From the NCBI GenBank assembly GCA_012511135.1, contig JAAZGQ010000134.1, forward strand, positions 1 through 11,408: a DNA stretch of 11,408 nucleotides, written 5' to 3'. The translations under genes and the position numbers were made by a program. The notes beneath the pieces were generated by a model. It had not been told where the DNA came from. It ran no database searches and saw nothing but the letters and a program-made list of their open reading frames with translations. This DNA comes from Bacteroidales bacterium. Its GTDB lineage: Bacteria > Bacteroidota > Bacteroidia > Bacteroidales > UBA1402. Position 1 is the stretch's first letter, and each line of letters begins with the position of its first letter. Shown piece after piece: positions 1 through 7,141 of this stretch.

Positions 1-944
1 TCAAACTTAACTTCTGTTTTTGTGGGATGAATATTCACGTCTATGCTGTCGGGAGCAGCCTCCATGAAAACAAAAAAGACAGGTTGATAGGATTGAGGCA
101 CCAGGGGTTCAAACACCTTTAGAATGGATTTCCTGAAATAGGGGTGTTTAATAAATCGCCGGTTCACAAAGAAAAACTGTTCGGAGGCTCTTTTGCGGGC
201 AGCATCGGGAGCTCCCACAAAACCGCTGATTCGCACTATTTCGGTTTCTACCTCAAGAGGAAATAGTTTTTTATTGAGCTGTTCACCGAAAATGGCAACA
301 ATACGTTGTCTCAGTCCCGAAGGCAGAAGTCTGTAGATGCTTTCTCCGTTATGAACCAGACTGAGCTGTAATTCTGGGTAGGCCAGGGCAATTTGAATGA
401 ATTCATTGCGAACCTGCAGCCATTCTTTGGCGTTGTTGCCCAGGAATTTCCTGCGGGCAGGTATGTTGTAAAAAAGATTACGAACCGAAAAACGCGAGCC
501 TGAGGCACAAAGCACCGCTTCTTGACTTTCAATTTTGGAACCGGCTATCAATACTTTGGTTCCCAATTCGTCTTCGGGCTTTTTGCTGAGCAATTCGACC
601 TGGGCTACAGAAGCAATGGAAGCCAGAGCTTCACCACGGAAGCCCATGCTGCGAATTTTTAGTAAATCTGTGGCCTCGGCCAATTTAGAAGTGGCATGCC
701 TTTCGAAAGCCAACACAGCGTCCCCGGCAGACATGCCCTTGCCGTTGTCTGTTACCTGTATCAGGCTTTTGCCCGCATCTTTCACCAGGACATCAATCTG
801 GCCGGCTCCCGCGTCGATGGCATTTTCCATCAGTTCTTTAACGGCCGAAGCGGGACGTTGAATCACCTCACCGGCGGCAATTTGGTTGGCCACCGACTCC
901 GGTAAAACCCGTATGATATTGCCTTCCAAATCTTTATCCGGCAT
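1..944 (-). CDS. mutL: DNA mismatch repair protein MutL, N-terminal part (runs off the window)
   Basis: MutL is the ATP-dependent mediator of mismatch repair that links MutS mismatch recognition to downstream nicking and excision. The window holds the first 314 codons; the C-terminal dimerisation/endonuclease half lies beyond base 1. The reading frame is open throughout. GHKL ATPase motifs are clear: E40-N41 in MENAIDAGA (general base and Mg-binding Asn), DNGKGM at 66-71, RHATSK at 82-87 and GFRGEAL at 101-107. LFYNIPARRKFL follows near residue 150, and the transducer-domain motif DVNIHPTKTEVKF falls at the window edge. The start is the ATG at 944; its first 11 nt overlap the end of the upstream small gene, so translation is probably coupled. 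Whether it has the DQHA-type endonuclease motif cannot be seen. Family identity is certain. Confidence 0.97.
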   Translation of the reverse strand, partial: MPDKDLEGNIIRVLPESVANQIAAGEVIQRPASAVKELMENAIDAGAGQIDVLVKDAGKSLIQVTDNGKGMSAGDAVLAFERHATSKLAEATDLLKIRSMGFRGEALASIASVAQVELLSKKPEDELGTKVLIAGSKIESQEAVLCASGSRFSVRNLFYNIPARRKFLGNNAKEWLQVRNEFIQIALAYPELQLSLVHNGESIYRLLPSGLRQRIVAIFGEQLNKKLFPLEVETEIVRISGFVGAPDAARKRASEQFFFVNRRFIKHPYFRKSILKVFEPLVPQSYQPVFFVFMEAAPDSIDVNIHPTKTEVKF

Positions 945-1233
945 AACGAGACACTAAGAAATAGACTACTATGATAATCAGGAGCAGCAGCAACAGTATT
1001 CGTAACATCTTGTTGCCGCTTTGTTGTCTGCCGGTTCGGCTTCCGCCGGGAACGGCCTCTCTAAAACTGCCACGGATAGTTTTATCGAAATTTTTTTTCA
1101 GCTCTTTTTCTTCGATGAGGCCCATTTCTGCTTTTATCTTTTGTTCTCTTTCTTCGCGGGCTTCTTTTTGAGCATCGTAGTAAATGGGCTGATGATCAAA
1201 TTTTCTAGGTTTGCGTTGTTTGAAAAATGACAT
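934..1233 (-). CDS. Small basic protein with C-terminal membrane anchor (function unknown)
   Basis: This is a 99-residue protein I cannot assign to a function. It opens with a very basic stretch (MSFFKQRKPRKF) followed by an HQPIYYD motif. Residues 20-55 are rich in Lys/Glu/Arg and look helical or coiled-coil. A Gly/Arg/Ser linker (60-75) leads to one strong hydrophobic segment at 77-94 (LRILLLLLLIIIVVYFLV), ending in the short tail SRYAG. There is no signal peptide, so it should be a tail-anchored inner-membrane protein with its charged part in the cytoplasm. The ATG at 1233 is chosen because it lies 1 nt after the ostA-like stop; an in-frame start at 1326 would add 31 residues inside that gene. 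Its end overlaps mutL by 11 nt. As I recall, similar small proteins near mutL in Bacteroidota are often labelled riboflavin synthase subunit beta; nothing here supports that name. Confidence 0.8.
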   Translation of the reverse strand: MSFFKQRKPRKFDHQPIYYDAQKEAREEREQKIKAEMGLIEEKELKKNFDKTIRGSFREAVPGGSRTGRQQSGNKMLRILLLLLLIIIVVYFLVSRYAG

Positions 1234-1234
1234 A

Positions 1235-2872
1235 TTATCTGCTGTTTTTACTTTTAAACGTTCTGAGGGTGCTTTTGCTGGAAGCGTCGGATGATCCGCC
1301 ACCGGCTGCACCGTCCTTATTTGCACTCATATTCGTGGCTCTTGGCCGGTCTGTCAGACGAAATACATCCAAAGGGCCCTTGGGACGCAGCTGTATCGGC
1401 CAGCTGAAATGCTCAAGATACTTAATTTCTTCGGTAACCAGCTGTAAAGGATAAAACTTTCCTTTGGGTTGGGGGCTCACTTTGAGTCTTTCTACTTTTC
1501 CCTCCTGGTCCATGTATATATACAGGGAACCGTTTTCCAGGCGGTTCAGTCCTAAGATTTTTTGTTTTTCGTCCCTGGGAAGATAGATCGATTCCGGATT
1601 TCCTTCTATGACAACCCTGCGCACTTTGTTGTTTTCGAAATAAGCAATCAGTTCTCTGCCCGAAGATTGATTGTAGAGGCTGCTGTCTTCTTTGGAAGCC
1701 AGCAGGGCAAGTCCTTCCACTTCCATATAATCGGCTTGCTGATTTTTGGTGTAAAGACGAATTTGCTGTCCGCTGATTTGCTGGTTATTGGCCCAAAGAA
1801 TAGGATTGCCGAAAAGCTGAAGCACGGAATCACGCGTCGAATAAAAGGCAGAATCACACAGTCCCTGTAAATCTGTCCGATAAGTCCGGACATTGTAAAA
1901 AGCTCTGAAAGTGTCGTATATTGAGTCTTGTTGTCCCAGCAGAGTGTCGGCGTGCAAATAAAAAGTGTCTTTACCGGAATATTCTCTGAGCAAAGCTTTT
2001 TGGGTTAAGAGGGCGTAATTGTTGCTCTGGTTGTATATGGCATAATCTGAGTTAAGTGTAATATGCCTGCCGGAGTCCACCATTTCAACATCCATAAAAG
2101 CTTCGCCAATGTCCAGGCTTTGATCGTATAGAATAGAATCGGCAGTCATATTTCTTTGCTCACTCAAAATGTAGGATCGATCCAAAAGAAGACTTTTGTC
2201 GGTTTTGGTATTGTACCAGCCCCGGTAGGCAATGATATCAGCATTTTCGGCTTCTATCTCGGTTCTGGAAATAATTGAGGCCAGGCCTGTTTCGGTGTGG
2301 TAATTCAAAGTGTCGGTTTTCAACAGAAACTGAGGGTGAGTCAGGACAACATCCTTTTTGAAAAAAGCCATTTTAGAGTCGGGATTGTAGCGCCCGTAAT
2401 CAGAACTAAGTGTATTGGAGGGGTCAACAATTTTTCCGCCATTGTAGTAATAGCCTATGTTGGCCAGTCTGTCGTAATCCAGGTGGTCAGTGTATAAAGT
2501 AACTTCTTTGTTGACCATGCGAACCTCTTTTCTGATTTGGGCCAGTTTTTTGTTCCCGTCATAAAAAAGGGTTTTGCCGTAGATAAACAAGGTGTCTCCC
2601 TGTTCTATTCTGACGTTTCCAAAAGCTCTGAGCGAATTTTCTTCTCTGTAGTAATGGGCCGTATCACAATACAACCAGGCATTGTCGTGCCTGAAACGAA
2701 CATCGCCGATCAAAAAATGATAATCCGGACTGATGGTTTTGTCGAAGTTAGTACTGTTTGCGTGTTCGAGAAAGACCCTGTTGTTCTGGGCCTGTAAAAC
2801 AAAAGAGCAGAGGCACAATAAACCAAGGCTTATATGCCGTAATGCCGGTTTTATGTTGGTTGCACTGAACAT
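1235..2872 (-). CDS. OstA/LptA-like periplasmic LPS-transport family protein
   Basis: This 545-aa exported protein resembles the OstA N-terminal (LptA/LptD periplasmic) family, whose members form a beta-taco groove carrying lipopolysaccharide across the periplasm. It starts with a signal peptide (hydrophobic core LGLLCLCSFVLQAQ, residues 16-29). Repeating strand-turn units typical of the fold follow, such as GDVRF at 56-60 and GNVRIEQGDTLFIYGKTLFY at 85-104; the pattern of short polar beta strands continues to about residue 490. The tail after about 505 is hydrophilic and rich in Ser/Gly/Lys and looks disordered. I see no C-terminal barrel as in LptD, so it is more like a long LptA. The ATG at 2872 is preferred because it follows the surA-like stop by 1 nt (TAA-T-ATG) and begins a proper signal peptide; an in-frame start at 2926 would overlap that gene by 53 nt. 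The LPS role is inferred from family. Confidence 0.87.
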   Translation of the reverse strand: MFSATNIKPALRHISLGLLCLCSFVLQAQNNRVFLEHANSTNFDKTISPDYHFLIGDVRFRHDNAWLYCDTAHYYREENSLRAFGNVRIEQGDTLFIYGKTLFYDGNKKLAQIRKEVRMVNKEVTLYTDHLDYDRLANIGYYYNGGKIVDPSNTLSSDYGRYNPDSKMAFFKKDVVLTHPQFLLKTDTLNYHTETGLASIISRTEIEAENADIIAYRGWYNTKTDKSLLLDRSYILSEQRNMTADSILYDQSLDIGEAFMDVEMVDSGRHITLNSDYAIYNQSNNYALLTQKALLREYSGKDTFYLHADTLLGQQDSIYDTFRAFYNVRTYRTDLQGLCDSAFYSTRDSVLQLFGNPILWANNQQISGQQIRLYTKNQQADYMEVEGLALLASKEDSSLYNQSSGRELIAYFENNKVRRVVIEGNPESIYLPRDEKQKILGLNRLENGSLYIYMDQEGKVERLKVSPQPKGKFYPLQLVTEEIKYLEHFSWPIQLRPKGPLDVFRLTDRPRATNMSANKDGAAGGGSSDASSKSTLRTFKSKNSR

Positions 2873-2873
2873 A

Positions 2874-4223
2874 TTATTTAATCCATCCCGGATATTGAAA
2901 ATCACAGTTCCTCCATTTTTCGTCAATGCGGACGTAAATTTCCTTTTGTTTGTTTACGATCCATTCCTGGATCAACTTTTCCTGTTTTTTTTGTAATACA
3001 ATATCTTTTAATTTCAGGAAATCTTCTTCCACTGTCGCTTTATGAGCCTTGGTTCTGTTTTTGACACGGACAATGGCACAAATTTCTTTATCGTTATCAG
3101 GATTGAGCATACTGAAGGGAGCCGAGATTTCACCAAGATTCATAGAGTAAACAACTTTGCTGACTTCCTGAGGCAATTCCTCTAGTTGAAAATGCGAAGT
3201 GCCTGTATTGGAATTGAACATCAAGCCTCCGTTTTTTCGGGTGTTTTTGTCTTGTGAATACATCATAGCCGCATCGCCGAAACTAAATTTGCCTTTGCGA
3301 ATAAAATCGGCGATACTGTCCAGACGCATCATTGCTTCGTTTCTTTCTGTAGCCGAAACCCTGGGTTTAAGCAAAATATGACGGCAATTCACACGATCTC
3401 CTCTTTTTTCGATCAATTGGATGATATGAAAACCGTCATCGGTTTCCACGATACGCGATACTTTTGTGGGATCTGTCAGGCTGAAGGCTGTAGCTGCAAA
3501 TTCCGGCAGCAGTTCGCCTTTGCCATAGAAGCCTGTTTCTCCTCCGAATTTGGCCGTGGCTCTGTGTTCGGAATACAAAACAGCCAGTGTAGAAAACTTT
3601 TCGCCATTGTTAACTCTTTCGGTAAACTCCCGCAGACGTTCCTTGATGGCTTCAATTTCGGCTTCCGGGATTTTGGGTTCCAATGTGATAATTTCTACTT
3701 CAATTTCTGCAGGTATGATTGCAATACTGTCAGAGGGCAGAGATTTATAATAAGCCCGCACTTCGGCAGGAGTTACACTCTGACCTTTGAGCAAAGTTTG
3801 CTTCATCAGGTGTATAGTTTGTTCATTTCTGGCGTATTCACGTTGTTCTTCGCGAATTTTGGAAAGGGGTTTACCAAAATACTCTTCCATCTTTTCTCTG
3901 GAGCCCAGCACGTTGATCATATGGTTGATGTTTCGGTCAACATTGGCAATCACATCGTTGTCGGTAACAATAATACTGTCCAGCTCAGCCTGATGCAGAA
4001 ATAATTTTTGAACTGCCAGTTGTTCGGGGATGACACAATAGGGATCTCCGCTGAATTTTTGCCCTTCCTGCAAAGCTTGCAAACGGTAGGCTTCCACTTC
4101 TGATTTCAGAATGGCTTCGTCGCCTACCACCCAGACAATTTCGTCAACGATGTTGTTTTGTGCTTGCAGGCCAGGTAGGGCTAAAACCAGCATTAAGGCT
4201 GTTAAATATATAAATTGTTTCAT
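2874..4223 (-). CDS. SurA-like periplasmic chaperone/peptidyl-prolyl isomerase with two divergent parvulin domains
   Basis: This 449-aa protein is probably a periplasmic chaperone for outer-membrane proteins. It has a signal peptide (ALMLVLALPGLQAQ, to about residue 21), a SurA-type N-terminal helical domain (about 25-165, starting IVDEIVWVVGDEAILKSEVE), and two parvulin-like domains at about 172-271 and 277-388. A C-terminal helix with Lys/Gln-rich LKDIVLQKKQEKLIQEW (404-421) should pack on the N domain as in SurA. Each parvulin copy keeps only one of the two usual histidine motifs: domain 1 has DGFHIIQL (263-270) but EVEIITLEP where ARHIL is expected; domain 2 has CRHILLKP (280-287) but KEICAIVRV where GYHII is expected. 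Isomerase activity is therefore doubtful, while chaperone function is plausible. The ATG overlaps the upstream stop as ATGA (4220-4223). A surA symbol is tempting but three homologues are adjacent, so I leave it blank. Confidence 0.9.
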   Translation of the reverse strand: MKQFIYLTALMLVLALPGLQAQNNIVDEIVWVVGDEAILKSEVEAYRLQALQEGQKFSGDPYCVIPEQLAVQKLFLHQAELDSIIVTDNDVIANVDRNINHMINVLGSREKMEEYFGKPLSKIREEQREYARNEQTIHLMKQTLLKGQSVTPAEVRAYYKSLPSDSIAIIPAEIEVEIITLEPKIPEAEIEAIKERLREFTERVNNGEKFSTLAVLYSEHRATAKFGGETGFYGKGELLPEFAATAFSLTDPTKVSRIVETDDGFHIIQLIEKRGDRVNCRHILLKPRVSATERNEAMMRLDSIADFIRKGKFSFGDAAMMYSQDKNTRKNGGLMFNSNTGTSHFQLEELPQEVSKVVYSMNLGEISAPFSMLNPDNDKEICAIVRVKNRTKAHKATVEEDFLKLKDIVLQKKQEKLIQEWIVNKQKEIYVRIDEKWRNCDFQYPGWIK

Positions 4224-5119
4224 TGCGGATCGATAGTTAGGTCTAGTGTTGAGGCAGTATCAACAACAGGAATGGAAAAATATTTTATTTCGCCCTTGCG
4301 TTTGGCTTGTTCGAACATGTCGTTCTCAAATTGATGAATAAAATTTGTTTTCCTGCTGTTTATCAAAATATTTTTTATTTGGGCACTTACATAATCCAGG
4401 GGTTGAGGACTGCCGGTCGTAATGTAATCACTGATGTACAAGAGATAACAATAATTGCTGTCTTCGATTTCCAGAAACTTATTATTGCGGAGAAACTTTA
4501 CCTGATCGGATATATTGGCCGGAATTTGATCCATTACATCGTCCAGGCTCATCCAGTTTTCGTAAAAATATTCGTAAATGCTGGCGTTTTGATACGAATA
4601 TTTCTCAATGTTATCCAGCGACTCTGCGTCGTTTTTTTTATACCAGCTTTTTAATTTATCCAGTCCCGGAGCCGATAAGGGAACTTTGATAAACAAACCT
4701 TTTATCAGGTTTTTGTTGGAAAGAAATCGGTTGGCGTTTTTTTCGTAATATTCCGCCATATCGGCTTCCGTCACTTCGGTTTCCATTTTTTCGTTAAGCG
4801 CCTGCTGTTGGTATTGGTAAATGATGAGTGAGCGCCGGTAGTTTTCGACCATTCTTTCTATTTCAGGACTTTGGCCCAGATTTGTGCTGGCAGCCTGATA
4901 CAAAAGGGTTTCTTTGACCCAGTTTTCAATATAGTTATTGGCCAGGCGTATGCTGTCGACTGAATTCAGGCCTGTTGGCAGAGCGTTTTGAATCTCATCA
5001 AGGTACAGGCTTGCATCTGAAACTTGTACAACGGCAACTCTGGGCGCTTCGGTTTCTTTGCCCAGGCATGTCTGCAGCCAGGCAGGCATAAGCAACAACA
5101 ACCAGAGAAGATGTTTCAT
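4220..5119 (-). CDS. SurA-like periplasmic protein without a recognisable parvulin active site
   Basis: A 299-aa exported protein begins with a strong hydrophobic signal (KHLLWLLLLMPAWLQTC). Cys18 follows LQT, which is a poor lipobox because Thr sits just before Cys, so signal peptidase I cleavage or an atypical lipoprotein are both possible. Residues 30-130 match the SurA-type N-terminal layout: VVQVSDASLYLDEI, a helical region with YIENWVKETLLYQAA, then TEADMAEYYEKNANRF. Beyond that, a worn parvulin fold may remain (LIKGLFIKVPL at 138-148, YCYLLYISDYI at 223-233), but both conserved histidines and the glycine-rich core are absent. A helix (LDYVSAQIKNILINSRK) follows, as after parvulin domains. 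It is likely a chaperone partner rather than an isomerase; database pipelines may still call it a PPIase. The start is the ATG at 5119; an in-frame TTG two codons upstream is less likely. Confidence 0.78.
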   Translation of the reverse strand: MKHLLWLLLLMPAWLQTCLGKETEAPRVAVVQVSDASLYLDEIQNALPTGLNSVDSIRLANNYIENWVKETLLYQAASTNLGQSPEIERMVENYRRSLIIYQYQQQALNEKMETEVTEADMAEYYEKNANRFLSNKNLIKGLFIKVPLSAPGLDKLKSWYKKNDAESLDNIEKYSYQNASIYEYFYENWMSLDDVMDQIPANISDQVKFLRNNKFLEIEDSNYCYLLYISDYITTGSPQPLDYVSAQIKNILINSRKTNFIHQFENDMFEQAKRKGEIKYFSIPVVDTASTLDLTIDPQ

Positions 5120-5136
5120 AGTCAAACATAAAAACG

Positions 5137-5144
5137 CAAAGATA
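5137..5144 (-). promoter_or_regulatory. Putative internal promoter -7 element (TATCTTTG)
   Basis: On the minus strand the 47-nt gap between the 640-aa and 299-aa genes holds TATCTTTG, an exact match to the Bacteroidota -7 consensus TAnnTTTG, 17 nt before the ATG at 5119. No convincing TTTG/TTG appears about 20 nt upstream, where the sequence reads GCAAATACTGAGGG, so the site is half supported. It could give extra expression of the downstream chaperone genes independent of the first gene. Confidence 0.42.
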
Positions 5145-5166
5145 CTAAAAAACCCTCAGTATTTGC

Positions 5167-7089
5167 TTATTGTGTCCTAAGTGACTGAAGATGTTCCCCG
5201 AAGATACTGACCGGGTATTTTTGTTTCAGTTCTTTGATCCATTCCTTTTCCAGGTGATTTTGGTAATCTCCAATGACTGCTCCGCGTACGTCGGAGTATT
5301 CTTCGGGGCCTTTTTTCAGAACTTTGCCTTTGGTAAACACAACCGGGTAAGATTTGCCCGGAGTCCATTCTCCGCTTTTGAAAACCAATTTGTCTGTCAG
5401 GGCATATTCTCCCATAACATAAAGCCCTTGTTCTACCTTGATTAAACTGGTGCTGTCGTTATTGAATGTACGCTTAAGCACTATAGCCAGTGAGTCGGCC
5501 TTTAATTTCCCGGCCATTTTTTTTGCCTTTTTTGCAGTGGCTTCATCGGCACAATGGATGAGAGCTCCTTTGAATCGGGGTTTGTCCCATTTATAGCTGG
5601 CCTTGTTGGCTTTAAAGTAAGCCTCCAGACCTTCCTGGTCTTCTACGGCTTTTTCCCAGACCTTTTGATTGCTGATCTCAAAGAGCAGAATACCATCGTG
5701 ATACTCACGCATCAGGTGTCCAAATTCCGGGTATTTCTCTTCGAGACGGCTGTCTTCATAAGCCAGTATTCTTTGCTCTGCATATTCTTCAAAAGCAGCA
5801 GATACAGAGCTTATCAGGGATTTTCTTTGCAGGTAATATTCGGCAAAATCTGCTGAAGTGATGGTGTTGTGTTCAAAACGCGCCAGTACGGGCAAATTGG
5901 CTGCCTGCGCTTGCAGAGTAGAGTCCAGATTTTCGAGTCCGGCCAGGCTTTGTTCAAATTGAGCCAAAGCCTTGGAATCTGATTGATAAGCGTAGTCTTT
6001 TTTTAGTTTATTGACCAGGGCCTTCTTGCCTGCCTGGGCTCTTTCGTCCCGTTGCAAGGTGTTCATAAGCTCTTCCCGGATTTCTTCTTTGTCGGGCAGA
6101 GGAGTAATTTCGAAGCGCTTAACAATATGCCAACCGTAATCGGTTTGAAATGGTTGGGAATATTCTCCGTCTTTTAAGCTGAAAATCTGCTGTTCGTATT
6201 CGAAAGGCAGGGAGCCCGGTCCCAATTCCTGATATTTACCTCCTTTGCCCACCACATAACGGTCGTCGTTGCGGGTGTCTGCCAACTGGGCAAAATCTTG
6301 TCCGCTTTCGAGCAAGCCCCAGATTTCGGTGATTTGTTGTTTGGCTTTATCTACAACATCCTGCGGAGAACCTGCTGGAGCAGATTGAAGAATATGGCCG
6401 GAGATGTATTGTCCAGGGACCTGATATTTGGCATTCAGTTTTATCAGATGATAACCGAAGGAACTTCTGACAGGCAGGCTTATTTCTCCGGGCTTACTGT
6501 AAAAGGCGGCTTTGGCAATGGGATAGACCAGTCTGGAACATAGGAAAGTTCCGATGCGGCCTCCGTCTGTGGCCGAATTATCCTGCGAATATTCGGCTGC
6601 CAGGCGGGCAAAATCTTCCCCGTTCAAGATGCGGTTCCTCAGTTCCATCAGCTTGTTGTAAACTGCCAGGCTATCTTGCGGAGCAGCGTTTTTATCCAGC
6701 GGAATCAGGATATGGCTCAGATCTACGTATTGATTCATAAATGCGTAGGCCTCGTCTATTAATTTTTCTTCGGCCTGTTTGTCGGTAAGATAAGGTGCCG
6801 TCAGCTGGTTACGGTAACCTCTGAGTTCGGAAATAAATGCCTGGGTAGTATCCAGCCCCTGAGCTTTGGCTTCGGCCACTTTGAGTTTAAAAATCACGAA
6901 GAGATCCAGGTATTCGTCCAGGTTTTTTTTGTCCAGAGAGTTTTCAGTATTGTTTTTCTTCCAGATATATTCAAATTCCGATCTGAGTATTTCTTCTCCG
7001 TTGATGTTTATCACTACCGGGTCTTCGGCCTGAACCCGAACATTTACTAAGACAAAAGATAGTAGACAGAATAACAAAAAATTTCTCAT
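5167..7089 (-). CDS. Multi-parvulin peptidyl-prolyl cis-trans isomerase/periplasmic chaperone (PpiC/SurA/PpiD-like)
   Basis: This 640-aa protein should be an exported foldase acting on envelope proteins. Residues 1-21 form a signal peptide (FLLFCLLSFVLVNVRVQA). A SurA/PpiD-like N domain (24-118: VININGEEILRSEFEYIW and later helices) precedes two complete parvulin domains. Domain 1 spans about 121-219 with DLSHILIPL and FGYHLIKL; domain 2 spans about 228-326 with SGHILQS and YGWHIVKRFE. Both histidine motifs are present in each, with internal LAAEYSQDNSATDGGRIG in domain 1. A helical linker follows, then a third, degenerate parvulin-like region at about 505-625 that starts FKGALIHCAD. No membrane anchor is visible apart from the signal, which argues against a true PpiD. 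The ATG at 7089 directly starts the signal peptide. It heads a run of three related chaperone genes and an OstA-like gene. Substrates cannot be read from the sequence. Confidence 0.92.
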   Translation of the reverse strand: MRNFLLFCLLSFVLVNVRVQAEDPVVININGEEILRSEFEYIWKKNNTENSLDKKNLDEYLDLFVIFKLKVAEAKAQGLDTTQAFISELRGYRNQLTAPYLTDKQAEEKLIDEAYAFMNQYVDLSHILIPLDKNAAPQDSLAVYNKLMELRNRILNGEDFARLAAEYSQDNSATDGGRIGTFLCSRLVYPIAKAAFYSKPGEISLPVRSSFGYHLIKLNAKYQVPGQYISGHILQSAPAGSPQDVVDKAKQQITEIWGLLESGQDFAQLADTRNDDRYVVGKGGKYQELGPGSLPFEYEQQIFSLKDGEYSQPFQTDYGWHIVKRFEITPLPDKEEIREELMNTLQRDERAQAGKKALVNKLKKDYAYQSDSKALAQFEQSLAGLENLDSTLQAQAANLPVLARFEHNTITSADFAEYYLQRKSLISSVSAAFEEYAEQRILAYEDSRLEEKYPEFGHLMREYHDGILLFEISNQKVWEKAVEDQEGLEAYFKANKASYKWDKPRFKGALIHCADEATAKKAKKMAGKLKADSLAIVLKRTFNNDSTSLIKVEQGLYVMGEYALTDKLVFKSGEWTPGKSYPVVFTKGKVLKKGPEEYSDVRGAVIGDYQNHLEKEWIKELKQKYPVSIFGEHLQSLRTQ

Positions 7090-7097
7090 AAGACAAT

Positions 7098-7125
7098 CAA
7101 TATAATGTGAACATTATCATTCAAA
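7098..7125 (-). promoter_or_regulatory. Possible promoter ahead of the chaperone operon
   Basis: In the 52-nt gap between recQ and the 640-aa chaperone gene, the minus strand reads TTTG (7122-7125), 17 nt, then TATATTG (7098-7104). This is an imperfect fit to TTTG / TAnnTTTG with somewhat short spacing. The -7 element ends 8 nt before the ATG at 7089, implying a very short or absent leader. It is a weak match, but this is the only gap from which the five-gene run could be started separately from recQ. Confidence 0.3.
7102..7117. repeat. 16-bp inverted repeat (ATAATG-N4-CATTAT), possible operator
   Basis: A perfect 6-bp inverted repeat, ATAATG tgaa CATTAT on the plus strand, lies between and partly over the proposed -33 and -7 elements of the chaperone operon. 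Its position would suit a dimeric regulator. As RNA, the arms are too AT-rich and no U-run follows in the transcribed direction, so a terminator for recQ is unlikely. It may be chance in an AT-rich gap. Confidence 0.4.
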
Positions 7126-7141
7126 CGCAAAAAAACGCAGT

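Noticed and set aside
535..861. 108-codon open frame on the plus strand
   Set aside because: It is antisense to the conserved ATPase motifs of mutL, whose frame is open from 944 to the window edge.
1234..1326. Upstream in-frame extension (31 residues) of the 99-aa gene
   Set aside because: It would lie within the end of the ostA-like gene and has a composition unlike the protein that follows; the ATG one base after the previous stop is the simpler start.
2873..2926. Longer start for the OstA-like protein
   Set aside because: It adds 18 polar residues ahead of a normal signal peptide and overlaps the surA-like gene by 53 nt, while the ATG at 2872 follows that stop by one base.
3378..4004. 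208-codon open frame on the plus strand
   Set aside because: It lies wholly antisense to the surA-like gene, whose protein shows clear family motifs; the plus-strand product is Phe/Cys/His-rich with no recognisable domain.
5145..5166. Terminator after the 640-aa chaperone gene (GAGGG followed by six T)
   Set aside because: There is a G-rich word and a T-run but no upstream complementary CCCTC arm to form the stem.
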